DNA of 64,000 bases from Shewanella polaris (GCF_006385555.1 NZ_CP041036.1:62001-126000), one strand, 5' to 3'. Shown: positions 45,563-54,426, counted from the first letter of the stretch. The notes: a model not told the origin generated them from the letters alone. Program-made: numbers and translations.

Positions 45563-47235
45563 TCAAATTCCTTTGTCAGTTCAATGGCGGGTCTCAGGAG
45601 TTTTGCCACAGCTCTAAATACAGGCACAACCACTGAATTACCAAATTGTTTATACGCACTAGCATTAGCACAAACTATTTTAAAATCATGATCATATCTT
45701 GTTCGATCAAATTCAGGCTTTTCAAATCCCATCAGTCTTGCACATTCGTTTGGTGTGAGGCTTCTTGGTGTTTTATATAAAGGATTAAATTCTTCAGCGT
45801 AGCGACCAAACTTTTCATCGTAAATTTTTTCTCCATCCTTTATCAGTTCCTTAGATTGCTCTGATTGTTCTATGTCACCTAGAGATTTTAATGCATGGGA
45901 AGTTGCAAACTCTTCTCTTTCTTGGTTCTTGAAAATACCATATTTCTTTTTTGCTTCTAGGTATTCATTTTCAAGCCCTTGATGATTTACAAGAATTTCT
46001 GAGCCATCTTTGTAATAGCGAGCAGAAAGGGTACGAGTTGTAACATGTTGATCTCTAGGATTAACAAGACCAAAACCAAAGCCGTTACCTTTGGTTTTAT
46101 GTTTTAAAGCATAATGATAAAGATAATTCCAAAGGTTTGGGGTTAACGTATACCTTTTAACTTCAGCCTCTGTTAAATCTGATAAGATTTCATCAAGAGT
46201 ATAACGACTTTCAGGTTTTTCTATTTGAGACAAAGATAGATTTTTTAAATCAGGAAATTTCTGTATAAGATCATTTCTGATTCCTACCAGAACCACTCGT
46301 TCTCGATGCTGGGGTGTGAAATGAATACCATCAATAATGGTTGGTTCTATTTTTCTTTTTCTAACATTTATTATTGCATCTTCAATATCTTTACCAGCAT
46401 TAGTGATATCAAGCAGCCAGTATCCTAATTTGTCTAACGTTCTGATAATTGTTGCGAATGTATTACCTTTGTCGTGGCTTTTGAGATTTTTGACATTCTC
46501 AAGTACAAAAAATTTTGGTTTTCTTGCTTCAATTATTTTTTCTACGTCAAAGAATAAAGTACCTTGAGTGTCGCACTCAAAGCCGTGTGCTCTGCCAAGG
46601 GATATTTTCTTTGAAACACCAGCAATAGAAAAAGGTTGGCAAGGAAAACCTGCTAAAAGTACATCATGTTGTGGAACATGTTGAAGTATATGTAACGCCT
46701 TTTCTGATTCGGACATAATTTGGCAATTGCTGCATGTGACCTTTGTTATATCCATAAAAGAAGTATTTGCCCTGGAATTATCTTCTTCTTTGTCAAGGAA
46801 GTACGGTAACTCATCTTTATCGACATAGTAGTTAGCAAGATATGTTTTTCTAGCTTTTTGATCTAATTCATTTGTAAATACACATTTACCACCTAAATCT
46901 TCAAATCCTTTCCTAATACCACCGATTCCGGCAAAAAGATCTATGAATGTGAATGTTGGATTATCCCAATGTTCTGGTTTCTTGGGCAACAAATGACTTT
47001 CGATAAATAGCCTAGTTTTTTTGTCTAAGTTTATACATGCAGAATTAGAGTTTTTAGACCATTTGTTTAGGTTTTCACGGCTTACGCCAATACCAATCTC
47101 ACTTAATTTTATAGCTAGATTTTTTTGATCATATATTTCAATTAGTAACTTGAATAATGAGTGTGTGGCAATTTCGTCATCTTTATGGAGGAGCTCATTG
47201 AGTTCATCTCCAAGAGTTATAATATCTTTAACCAT
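45559..47235 (-). CDS. Dcm-type DNA (cytosine-5) methyltransferase of an EcoRII-like system
   Basis: 558 residues. C5-methyltransferase motifs are FIDLFAGIGG (97-106, motif I), PCQPF with catalytic Cys199 (motif IV), VLENVKNLK (VI), QHRERVVLVG (VIII) and FGNSVVVPV (X). The middle AGVSKKISLGRAHGFECDTQGTLFFDV is nearly that of E. coli Dcm/M.EcoRII, which act on CCWGG, so that target is likely. An N-terminal HTH-like region (about 35-60) may repress the gene itself, as in M.EcoRII and M.SsoII. A 100-residue insert-like region precedes motif X. Divergent from the endonuclease gene. AT-rich (transfer likely). Confidence 0.92.
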   Translation of the reverse strand: MVKDIITLGDELNELLHKDDEIATHSLFKLLIEIYDQKNLAIKLSEIGIGVSRENLNKWSKNSNSACINLDKKTRLFIESHLLPKKPEHWDNPTFTFIDLFAGIGGIRKGFEDLGGKCVFTNELDQKARKTYLANYYVDKDELPYFLDKEEDNSRANTSFMDITKVTCSNCQIMSESEKALHILQHVPQHDVLLAGFPCQPFSIAGVSKKISLGRAHGFECDTQGTLFFDVEKIIEARKPKFFVLENVKNLKSHDKGNTFATIIRTLDKLGYWLLDITNAGKDIEDAIINVRKRKIEPTIIDGIHFTPQHRERVVLVGIRNDLIQKFPDLKNLSLSQIEKPESRYTLDEILSDLTEAEVKRYTLTPNLWNYLYHYALKHKTKGNGFGFGLVNPRDQHVTTRTLSARYYKDGSEILVNHQGLENEYLEAKKKYGIFKNQEREEFATSHALKSLGDIEQSEQSKELIKDGEKIYDEKFGRYAEEFNPLYKTPRSLTPNECARLMGFEKPEFDRTRYDHDFKIVCANASAYKQFGNSVVVPVFRAVAKLLRPAIELTKEFD

Positions 47236-47255
47236 GACTTTAGTTTTAAGGGGGA

Positions 47256-47280
47256 TTTGTGTGAGATTCTATCACACAAA
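47256..47280. promoter_or_regulatory. Palindrome between methyltransferase and EcoRII-type endonuclease genes
   Basis: Perfect 9-bp arms TTTGTGTGA and TCACACAAA with a 7-bp spacer, 20 bases upstream of the methyltransferase ATG. The spacer length rules out a standard CRP site. In M.EcoRII/M.SsoII systems the methyltransferase binds an inverted repeat here and represses its own gene; that is the likely role. Confidence 0.65.
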
Positions 47281-47398
47281 AATCCCAGATTGTTGAGGCT
47301 TTTGATATCTATAATCTTTGGTTGAATCAGCTGACTAACGAGATGTTATGAGGTACATTGATTTAGGTTTTAAATTTTTTATAACTACGAGGTATAAA

Positions 47399-48604
47399 GT
47401 GGTATTTTCTGATTGGTTATCAAGCATTTCTTCTACTGGTTATTCTCTTTACATAAAAAGATTATCTGCTAATGATACTGGCGCTAGTGGCGGTCATCAA
47501 GTCGGAGTTTATGTTCCGAAAAATGTGATGGATAATCTTTTTCCTTCATTGAATGTCATAGATAGGTTAAACCCTGACCTGTATTTTAAAGCCGTAACTT
47601 TGTCACATGATTTTGATGATAAACAAGTAAGAGCTATTTATTACAATAATCGATTTTTCGGTAAAACCAGAAATGAAAAACGTATCACTGGTTGGGGAGG
47701 AAGGAAATCACCATTACAAAATCCCGATAATACAGGTGCCTTAGCTTTATTTGCATTTGTTCGGGGTAATAAATCTGATTGTGTAACTGTTCAGGTATGG
47801 GTATGTAGTACTATTGAAGATGAAGATTTCCTTGAGCAATCGATAGGTGAAGTTTTACCCGGTGAATGCTTATTTGGTCCATCAAGCAATCTGTTAAGTG
47901 GTTTTAAGCGCACAAACCCAAAAGAGTCGAACCTGTACAAAATACCAGATGCTTGGAGACTTAAATTTCCTTCTGGTGAAGAATTGATTAAGCATTTGGC
48001 TGAAGTTTATACATTTAAAGCCGCAGAACCAGATGACTTACTTATTGAACGCAGGGATGTTGAGTATACTGCATTTAAGAAAATTGAAGAGTTTCATGTG
48101 CTTGATAAAATCAGGGATGGTTTTGATACCGTTGATGACTTTGTTAATCTTGCAAATTCAGTAAGCAACCGACGTAAATCTAGATCTGGAAAGTCACTGG
48201 AATTACATTTAGAACATATATTTCAAGAGAATGGTATTACAAACTTTACTTCACAATGTGTAACTGAAGCCAACAAAAAACCTGATTTCATTTTCCCTTC
48301 TTGTGACTCATATCATAACAAACTATTTCCTAGACAAAATTTGCGAATGTTGGCAGTAAAAACTACATGTAAAGATAGATGGCGACAGATTATTAATGAG
48401 GCTGATGATATCAAAATAAAGCATTTATTTACCCTACAAGAAGGGGTTTCAATTAATCAATATGCTGAGATGAAATTAGCTGGAGTTAAACTAGTTGTGC
48501 CGAAATCTTTGCACCGCTGTTATCCGGAACAAATTAGGGGTGATATATTATCGCTTATTGAATTTATGACCGATGTTAGAGTGAACTGTTTTGATTTGAA
48601 TTAA
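47399..48604 (+). CDS. EcoRII-like type II restriction endonuclease
   Basis: 401 residues from the GTG at 47399, with GAGG at 47389-47392 in front; this gives the EcoRII N-terminus pattern (EcoRII is 404 residues). A longer ORF from 47348 is less supported. The N-terminal effector domain (YIKRLSANDTGASGGHQVGVYVP and GKTRNEKRITGWGGRKSPLQ) and C-terminal nuclease domain (VSNRRKSRSGKSLELHLEHIF, NKKPDFIFPS, LAVKTTCKDRWRQII) match EcoRII across the length, with the PD...KTTCK catalytic centre kept. It should cut at CCWGG as a type IIE enzyme that needs two sites. Confidence 0.93.
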   Translation: MVFSDWLSSISSTGYSLYIKRLSANDTGASGGHQVGVYVPKNVMDNLFPSLNVIDRLNPDLYFKAVTLSHDFDDKQVRAIYYNNRFFGKTRNEKRITGWGGRKSPLQNPDNTGALALFAFVRGNKSDCVTVQVWVCSTIEDEDFLEQSIGEVLPGECLFGPSSNLLSGFKRTNPKESNLYKIPDAWRLKFPSGEELIKHLAEVYTFKAAEPDDLLIERRDVEYTAFKKIEEFHVLDKIRDGFDTVDDFVNLANSVSNRRKSRSGKSLELHLEHIFQENGITNFTSQCVTEANKKPDFIFPSCDSYHNKLFPRQNLRMLAVKTTCKDRWRQIINEADDIKIKHLFTLQEGVSINQYAEMKLAGVKLVVPKSLHRCYPEQIRGDILSLIEFMTDVRVNCFDLN

Positions 48605-48788
48605 TGTTGTCAAATATATCTTCGAAAGCATTATCTATAGAGAAAACCAACCCAGTATCTAACTCTTCATTATTTTTCGAAACCGACCAAATATAGCCGC
48701 CACAGTATTGGTCGGGATTAGGCTCTATATAAATATCAAAACCATCAATAGTTTCTTCAATTATTTCGGTATATGAATTATCACACAT
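48576..48788 (-). CDS. Small acidic hypothetical protein next to the endonuclease gene
   Basis: 70 residues; GGAGA precedes the ATG by about eight bases, a good ribosome site. It is acidic and rich in Asn/Asp (EIIEETIDGFDIYIEPNPDQYCGGYIWSVSKNNEELD), with no known domain. Its end overlaps the endonuclease end by 29 bp tail to tail. It is probably a real gene of the accessory cluster, function unknown. Confidence 0.55.
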   Translation of the reverse strand: MCDNSYTEIIEETIDGFDIYIEPNPDQYCGGYIWSVSKNNEELDTGLVFSIDNAFEDIFDNINSNQNSSL

Positions 48789-49070
48789 GGTGTTATCTCC
48801 AATGAATTACATGCGATATTGTCAGCATTCTTAAATAAGGAGTCCACGGACTATGAGTCACATTGGCCTCTTTTAAGCACCTGAAGTGATGATTTATTGA
48901 AGGAATTAATTCATATGAACTTGCCAAAGCCTGCCATATTGGCATCTGCAACTGTTGAAAACAGGATGTTTTCGTCAAGCCCCCATGGATGGGTTTACGG
49001 CGTGTTGCATAGGACGATGTGGTGGGCGGAATAGCTAAAGAGTTATTAGATTAAGGTGAGTGATGAGATC
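48789..49070. other. Gap between two small hypothetical genes
   Basis: 282 bases with no supported gene. The phrase CCCCATGGATGGGTTTACGG in the middle looks like repeated intergenic sequence that I associate with Shewanella genomes, but I cannot prove it from one copy. Confidence 0.3.
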
Positions 49071-49367
49071 TTAACTTGTTTCGCACTCAAAGATATTAAC
49101 AGCTTCAGCACCAGCATATATTTCAGGGAACTCATCATTACCTTCATTGATGGCAGATTCGATAGTGTAACGAGCACCTTCTATTTCACGGTTGCTAGCC
49201 AGTTCATGCTCTACCCATAATATATTGTATTGGTTATTCTGTTTAAAATAGAAGCTTACACAAGTATCGTTACCGTAACTGTTATCGATTAAAAATGGAT
49301 AATCATTAGGGTTAAATCCCAAATTAAACTGAGTTCCAAAAGCTTGTAAATATGGCTGCATAATCAT
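49071..49367 (-). CDS. Hypothetical protein in the restriction-modification cluster
   Basis: 98 residues, two possible ATGs at the start (MIMQPY). The sequence has an acidic, compact-domain look (FNLGFNPNDYPFLIDNSYGNDTCVSFYF, then YTIESAINEGNDEFPEIYAGAEAVNIFE). No recognised family. It is low in G+C like its neighbours. Confidence 0.5.
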   Translation of the reverse strand: MIMQPYLQAFGTQFNLGFNPNDYPFLIDNSYGNDTCVSFYFKQNNQYNILWVEHELASNREIEGARYTIESAINEGNDEFPEIYAGAEAVNIFECETS

Positions 49368-49580
49368 ATTTCTTATATTTTTTAAGATACATTTATTATA
49401 GTTTAAATCATTATTTTTATAGGTTTACGAGTTACTTTTTTAGTAAAAATAGAGTTCGCTATACAAGATTTTTAAATCTATATTTTATATTGATTATCAA
49501 CATCTTAATTTCATACTTTGTTACTATCTACTAGTTGTGGGAGTTGCCTTGCATTCAAGTTATCACCTAGCAATATAAAC
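49368..49580. other. Gene-free AT-rich stretch
   Basis: Very AT-rich with no ORF or hairpin of note. It precedes the dcuB terminator and probably includes the promoter of the 98-residue gene. The gap runs to 49679 counting the terminator region. Confidence 0.45.
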
Positions 49581-49611
49581 AAAAATGGCAGCCACAGTGG
49601 CTGCCATTTTT
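49581..49611. terminator. Terminator downstream of dcuB
   Basis: Stem AATGGCAGCCAC / GTGGCTGCCATT with flanking A and T runs, so it can work in both directions. It lies 69 bases past the dcuB stop on the minus strand. Confidence 0.9.
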
Positions 49612-49679
49612 ATGGTTGCTAGTGAGTCACTAGCGGTTTATCGCTTTATTCAAAGCTCAAATCAAAACATAAGTTGAGA

Positions 49680-50996
49680 TTAGTTAATTGCCATTGATAT
49701 GAAGTAACCAACAACAGTTGCAGTACCTACACCGATAAATCCAGGAATAATAAAGCTGTGGTTAAGTACATATTTTCCAATATGAGTTGTGCCAGTTCTA
49801 TCAAAACTAATCGCCGCTAAATCGCTTGGGTAGAATGGGAAGAAGAAGTAGGCATAACACGCTGGTAGTACACCGATTAATACTGGTGCTGGGATCCCTA
49901 ATGAATACCCTAATGGCAACATAATGGTTAATACTGCAGCCTGACTTTTTAAGAATATTGAAGACACAAACATCGCGATAGCGAATGTCCATGGATAAAC
50001 ACTCACAAGGTCACTTACGGCAGCAATCAAAAAGCTTTTATGGTGAGTAATAATCGTGTCACTCATCCACGCAATACCGAAAATAATAATGACCGCGGTC
50101 ATACCGGCTGTAAACACATTACTGGTGACAATTTTTTTCGGTGACACGTTAGTGGCCAACAATATCAAACCACCGACGGTCAGCATCATAAACTGAATCG
50201 CGACCGACATTTTTACGCCAGCAGGCAGAACTTGCTTACTAAACATCGCTACCATGATAACGGCAAAAATACCGAGTAAGAATATGATTAAGCCTTTCTT
50301 CGCCGTAGACTTCGCTTCTGGTGTTTGAACCTTGTCAGCTGCTGGGTCTGTTAATGCTTCGCGGAACTCTGTATCAATAAGGCGCGCCTGAAAATCTTCA
50401 TCTTTATCTAAATCTTTACCGCGCTTTAAGCTCCAAGTACACGCCACTAGCAAACCTGTTAAGGTTGCAGGGATGGTTACCATTAGTACATCAAGCAAGT
50501 TAATATCAAGATTGTTATCTACAGCTGTTGCTAGTACTACTGCGGCTGCAGCAGCAATTGGGCTGGCTGTAATCCCCATTTGTGAAGCAACAGTTGCCAT
50601 TGCCAATGGACGCTCAGGACGGATACCTTTTTTGTACGATACATCGTAAATAACAGGAAGTAGTGGATAAACAGAATGTCCTGTACCAACTAATACCGTT
50701 AACGTATAAGTACAAAGAGGGCCTAAAAAGACAATATGTTCAGGATGTTTGCGTAACAGTTTTTCGGCAAACTTTACTAACAGCGTTAAACCACCAGTGG
50801 CTTCTAATGTCGCAGAGGCAGCTACAACCGCTAGAATAATTAACATTACACTGACAGGTGGTGTACCTGGCGCGATGCCAAATACGAAAGCGAGTACCGA
50901 AACTCCTAACCCACCGAGTAAACCAAAGGCGACACCGCCATGGCGTATACCTACAAATATCACCGCTAATAACAGCAGCATGTGTACATAAAACAT
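49680..50996 (-). CDS. dcuB: Anaerobic C4-dicarboxylate transporter DcuB
   Basis: 438 residues, about ten to twelve membrane segments. It exchanges fumarate for succinate during fumarate respiration, and takes up malate and aspartate. It fits DcuB more than DcuA: VAASATLEATGGLTLLVKFAEKLLR, LTVLVGTGHSVYPLLPVIYDV, and the C-terminal FYPSDLAAISFDRTGTTHIGKYVLNHSFI that is DcuB-typical. In E. coli dcuB expression needs FNR, CRP and DcuS-DcuR. A CRP-like site lies at 51123. Confidence 0.92.
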   Translation of the reverse strand: MFYVHMLLLLAVIFVGIRHGGVAFGLLGGLGVSVLAFVFGIAPGTPPVSVMLIILAVVAASATLEATGGLTLLVKFAEKLLRKHPEHIVFLGPLCTYTLTVLVGTGHSVYPLLPVIYDVSYKKGIRPERPLAMATVASQMGITASPIAAAAAVVLATAVDNNLDINLLDVLMVTIPATLTGLLVACTWSLKRGKDLDKDEDFQARLIDTEFREALTDPAADKVQTPEAKSTAKKGLIIFLLGIFAVIMVAMFSKQVLPAGVKMSVAIQFMMLTVGGLILLATNVSPKKIVTSNVFTAGMTAVIIIFGIAWMSDTIITHHKSFLIAAVSDLVSVYPWTFAIAMFVSSIFLKSQAAVLTIMLPLGYSLGIPAPVLIGVLPACYAYFFFPFYPSDLAAISFDRTGTTHIGKYVLNHSFIIPGFIGVGTATVVGYFISMAIN

Positions 50997-51427
50997 AGTA
51001 TTTCTCCCAATGGATTTAGGTATTATTTTCAGGACTTAGCCATTGAAAGATATATCACAATGTATTTTTGGTTAGTGACTCAATTCAAGCTATTGAGTGA
51101 CATATTCTTTTAATGTTAAAAATGTGAACAATATGACAAACCATCACGTTTTCTCGTGTTCACGTGTTCACTAGGTTATTGAATTACGTACTTAAAGGTT
51201 TCATGTTATTCGAGTTAGTAGAAACTAACCGCAATAAGATAGTGTTGATTAAATAAAACAGTGTATGCAGTCGTTGTGTTAAATCAGCTAAATATTAGTG
51301 GAGGGCTGTTACATTTGATAAGTCAGATAACTCGCCATTGTAGGTCGAATTTTATATTAGAGTACATCTCGCTGGTTATGATAGGTCTCTATAATTAACA
51401 GCAAGAGGAAGTTGTTATGTGAGTGTT
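50997..51427. promoter_or_regulatory. dcuB upstream region
   Basis: 431 bases on the minus-strand promoter side of dcuB. It contains a 7-bp inverted repeat ACTCAAT / ATTGAGT (about 51078-51098), the CRP-like site at 51123, and GTG/CAC-rich short repeats near 51145-51175. No ORF is supported. Confidence 0.45.
51123..51138. promoter_or_regulatory. Candidate CRP site upstream of dcuB
   Basis: TGTGAACAATATGACA, with the TGTGA-N6 spacing, the same TGACA right half as the candidate before FDH operon 2. It lies 127 bases before the dcuB start. Confidence 0.45.
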
Positions 51428-51476
51428 TTACACGCTAAAGCGTGTAAGTTTTATTTTAACGGCTATAGCGTGTAAG
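51428..51476. repeat. Inverted and direct repeats next to the HipA-like remnant
   Basis: TTACACGC / GCGTGTAA (51428-51447, 4-bp loop) and a second direct copy of AGCGTGTAAG at 51467-51476. They lie directly before the frame that resembles a HipA C-terminus and could be the edge of a deletion, an insertion end, or an old operator. Confidence 0.45.
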
Positions 51477-51718
51477 GGGACGTTGCACAAATCTTCCCTA
51501 GACACTTTATTCAAACCGCCAAGGCGGTGGGTTTTGATGCCGATACTATGAATACTATTTTGCTTGAAACAGTTAATCAGATTGACGCGGTGATAAAGAC
51601 AGTAATAGCACAAATACCGCATGATTTTCCTATTTATATACGGGATTCAATATTAGATGGATTGACTGAAAGCGCTAAGCTGATTACCCCAGAAAGCGTG
51701 ATACAAACTAAGATGTAA
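51476..51718 (+). pseudogene. Probable C-terminal remnant of a HipA-family toxin
   Basis: The frame is open from just after a TAA at 51473 to the stop at 51716-51718, about 80 codons. The text (IQTAKAVGFDADTMNTIL, QIPHDFPIYIRDSILDGL) fits the C-terminal end of HipA kinases, where an Ala-rich helix pair is followed by LP-x-x-FP-x-x-I-x-x-x-I-x-x-G. No start, kinase core or hipB is present, so it is a remnant. A GTG at 51527 could start a 63-residue peptide, but no ribosome site supports it. Repeats sit at its left edge. Confidence 0.5.
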
Positions 51719-51738
51719 TCCACTCGCTCAGACAAACA

Positions 51739-51765
51739 ATTAAGCCCAGCAATGCTGGGCTTAAT
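51739..51765. terminator. Terminator next to yicC
   Basis: Perfect 12-bp stem ATTAAGCCCAGC / GCTGGGCTTAAT with a 3-nt loop. It lies 24 bases past the yicC stop on the minus strand, with T-rich sequence on both sides, so it probably ends yicC. Confidence 0.85.
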
Positions 51766-51788
51766 ATTACTAGGTCCAAACTTAAAGC

Positions 51789-52652
51789 TTACTCGACGTT
51801 TTGGATCTGCTCGCGCATTTGCTCAATTAATACTTTTAATTCTACCGCTGCTGAAGTGATTTCTGCACTGATTGATTTTGAGGCTAAAGTATTTGATTCG
51901 CGGTTAAACTCTTGCATCATAAAGTCTAAGCGGCGGCCTTCGCTGCCACCTTTTTTAAGAATGCGACGAGCTTCTACTACGTGGGCTTCGAGGCGATCCA
52001 TTTCTTCGGCGACATCTTGTTTTTGCGCCAGTAATACCATTTCTTGTTCAATACGAGCAGGATCTAATTCGCCAGCAATGTCTGCTAAGCGGTTAGTGAG
52101 TTTTTCACGTTGGTACTTCATTACGGTTGGCATGTGCTCACGAACAATGTTCACTTGTTCCATTACGCCGTCTAAGCGAGTCAGTAGCATGTCTTTAATG
52201 GCCTCACCTTCACGTCCACGGGCTTCGATAAATTGATCGATAGCACTGTCGAACGCTGTCATTAGCTCTGCGCCAATGCTGTCCATGTCTTGTTCGGCTG
52301 AGGCTAGCACGCCAGGCCAGCGTAATACGTCTGTTAGGCTGAGTTCGCCTTGACCTGCTTCTTGCTTTAACCAGTTGGCCGCATTAAGCAATTGTTTGGC
52401 TAGGTCTTGGTTTAGTTGTAATTCGTTGCTGCTGTTATCGGCGAGTTCATAACGCAAGTTCACTTCTACTTTTCCACGGTTAAGGCGTTTACGTAGACGA
52501 TCGCGTAAGACAGGTTCAAAGCTGCGGAACTGCTCAGGTAGGCGCAGGTAGGTTTCTAGGTAGCGCTGGTTAACTGAACGGATTTCCCATGAGGCGGTGC
52601 CCCATTGTGCTTTGTGCTCGATACGAGCGTAGGCTGTCATGCTTTGGATCAT
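51789..52652 (-). CDS. yicC: YicC-family endoribonuclease
   Basis: 287 residues. YicC has been linked to RNA decay as an endoribonuclease. The N-terminus MIQSMTAYARIEHKAQWGTASWEIRSVNQRYLE and C-terminal GSEGRRLDFMMQEFNRESNTLASKS match the family throughout (YicC and DUF1732 domains). It is divergent from rph, as in E. coli (240 bases apart). It is the only gene in its unit. Confidence 0.93.
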   Translation of the reverse strand: MIQSMTAYARIEHKAQWGTASWEIRSVNQRYLETYLRLPEQFRSFEPVLRDRLRKRLNRGKVEVNLRYELADNSSNELQLNQDLAKQLLNAANWLKQEAGQGELSLTDVLRWPGVLASAEQDMDSIGAELMTAFDSAIDQFIEARGREGEAIKDMLLTRLDGVMEQVNIVREHMPTVMKYQREKLTNRLADIAGELDPARIEQEMVLLAQKQDVAEEMDRLEAHVVEARRILKKGGSEGRRLDFMMQEFNRESNTLASKSISAEITSAAVELKVLIEQMREQIQNVE

Positions 52653-52893
52653 GAAGTGTCCTATTATATTATTTCGCGAATGTGGGTTGATTATAGCTGT
52701 TTTAGGTGGTCAGATTAAAGGATTTGTCGATAGAATTATTGCTTATCTTGGCCTATATCAATTACATCGAGTGTTGAAGCACAACTGTTTAAGCAACAGA
52801 TAGAGAATAGCGTGGGTTTGTCGTGGCATCTCACGGCATGAAGCTCTATAATATGCGCTCAAATATGATCTAAAATCGACTACAGGACTTTTC

Positions 52894-53607
52894 ATGCGCC
52901 CAAGTAACCGTACACCAGCTCAAACTCGCCCTATCACTATTACGCGTTCTTTTACTGCACATGCTGAAGGCTCTGTTTTAGTTGAGTTTGGCGACACAAA
53001 AGTATTATGTACTGCCAGTTTCACCGAAGGCGTACCGCGTTTTCTTAAAGGTCAGGGCCAAGGTTGGGTCACTGCTGAATATGGTATGTTACCGCGTTCA
53101 ACCCATAGCCGTATGGACCGTGAAGCGGCTCGTGGTAAGCAGTCTGGCCGTACCCAAGAAATTCAACGTTTAATTGGCCGTGCATTACGTGCCGCTGTAG
53201 ACATGAAATTGTTAGGTGAAAACACCATCGTTATCGATTGTGATGTGATTCAAGCTGATGGCGGTACACGTACTGCTGCTATTACTGGTGCTTGTGTAGC
53301 ATTGGTTGACGCACTTAATTGGGCTCGTGGTAAAGGCATTATTAAAGCTAACCCACTTAAGTTTTTAATTGCCGCAGTAAGCGTTGGTATTTTTGATGGC
53401 GAAGCGATCAGTGATTTAGAATACATTGAAGACAGTGCTGCAGAAACAGACATGAACGTAGTGATGACTGAAACCGGTAAAATTATTGAAATTCAAGGTA
53501 CTGCAGAAGGCGAACCCTTTAGCCATGAAGAGTTACTTGAGTTGTTAGTGTTAGCTAAAAACAGTATTCGCGAAATTGTCGATGTACAGAAAGCCGCATT
53601 AAGTTAA
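52894..53607 (+). CDS. rph: Ribonuclease PH
   Basis: 237 residues. Phosphorolytic 3'-exoribonuclease that trims tRNA precursors. It starts [14 protein letters not shown] and has the RNase PH blocks [40 protein letters not shown] and [26 protein letters not shown] [21 protein letters not shown], with the C-terminal [16 protein letters not shown]. Full length, unlike the frameshifted E. coli K-12 gene. It leads into pyrE through an attenuator. Confidence 0.95.
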   Translation: MRPSNRTPAQTRPITITRSFTAHAEGSVLVEFGDTKVLCTASFTEGVPRFLKGQGQGWVTAEYGMLPRSTHSRMDREAARGKQSGRTQEIQRLIGRALRAAVDMKLLGENTIVIDCDVIQADGGTRTAAITGACVALVDALNWARGKGIIKANPLKFLIAAVSVGIFDGEAISDLEYIEDSAAETDMNVVMTETGKIIEIQGTAEGEPFSHEELLELLVLAKNSIREIVDVQKAALS

Positions 53608-53624
53608 TATGCTGTTGAAAAATT

Positions 53625-53649
53625 AGGACCGATTACGGTCCTTTTTTTT
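53625..53649 (+). terminator. rph-pyrE attenuator
   Basis: Stem AGGACCG / CGGTCCT, loop ATTA, then eight T residues, 18 bases after the rph stop and 31 before pyrE. In E. coli this is the UTP-sensitive attenuator: ribosomes near the rph end keep transcription going when UTP is low. The short distance suits that coupling. Confidence 0.85.
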
Positions 53650-53679
53650 AAGCTAAATTTTGATTATAGAGGAATAACC

Positions 53680-54321
53680 GTGAAAGCCTATCAACGCGAA
53701 TTTATCGAGTTTGCCTTAGCCCGCCAAGTATTACGTTTTGGTGAGTTTACCCTTAAATCTGGCCGTACGAGTCCGTACTTTTTTAATGCTGGATTGTTTA
53801 ATACCGGTAAAGACTTAGCACGCTTAGGTCGCTTTTACGCTGCGGCGTTAATGGATTCGGGTATTGAGTTCGATTTATTGTTTGGTCCGGCGTATAAAGG
53901 CATTCCGATTGCGACAACCACAGCCGTTGCTTTGTGCGATCATCACGATGTAGACATTCCATACTGTTTTAATCGCAAAGAAGCCAAAACTCACGGTGAA
54001 GGTGGCAGTTTGGTGGGCAGCGAGCTAAAAGGCAAAGTTATGCTGGTGGACGATGTGATCACCGCCGGTACGGCGATTCGTGAATCAATGGAAATCATTA
54101 ATGCTCACAATGCACAGCTTGCAGGCGTGTTGATTGCATTAGATCGCCAAGAAAAAGGCAAGGGTGAGTTGTCGGCGATTCAAGAAGTTGAACGTGATTT
54201 TGGTTGTCAGATTGTGTCGATTATTAAGTTGGCCGATTTAATTAATTATCTGTCTGAAAAGCCGGGTATGGAAGCAGAGTTAGCATCCGTTAGTGCTTAT
54301 CGTGAGCAATACGGGATTTAA
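53680..54321 (+). CDS. pyrE: Orotate phosphoribosyltransferase
   Basis: 213 residues. Makes orotidine 5'-monophosphate from orotate and PRPP in pyrimidine synthesis. It begins at a GTG with AGAGGA in front. The PRPP-binding loop is [16 protein letters not shown]; the flexible catalytic loop with [15 protein letters not shown] is present. It is expressed through the rph-pyrE attenuator and is followed by a terminator. Confidence 0.95.
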   Translation: MKAYQREFIEFALARQVLRFGEFTLKSGRTSPYFFNAGLFNTGKDLARLGRFYAAALMDSGIEFDLLFGPAYKGIPIATTTAVALCDHHDVDIPYCFNRKEAKTHGEGGSLVGSELKGKVMLVDDVITAGTAIRESMEIINAHNAQLAGVLIALDRQEKGKGELSAIQEVERDFGCQIVSIIKLADLINYLSEKPGMEAELASVSAYREQYGI

Positions 54322-54357
54322 TATTTTATATTATTTTTCTTATTAATCATTATCAAC

Positions 54358-54402
54358 AAAAAAGCAGCCTCTAGATTATTAAATTAGATGGCTGCTTTTT
54401 TT
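54358..54402. terminator. Bidirectional terminator between pyrE and folE
   Basis: Outer stem AAAAAAGCAGCC / GGCTGCTTTTTT with an inner CTA / TAG stem, T-runs on both strands; convergent genes on each side. Confidence 0.85.
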
Positions 54403-54426
54403 ATTGGCTTGCGCGATGATTCAAAC

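Noticed and set aside
47256..47280. CRP site in the EcoRII-type spacer
   Set aside because: Half sites TGTGA and TCACA are 7 bp apart, not 6, and the arms extend to 9 bp, which fits a methyltransferase or other operator better.
48793..48978. 61-residue minus-strand ORF in the gap after the endonuclease
   Set aside because: No ribosome site, no recognisable domain, and it runs through sequence that looks like intergenic repeat.
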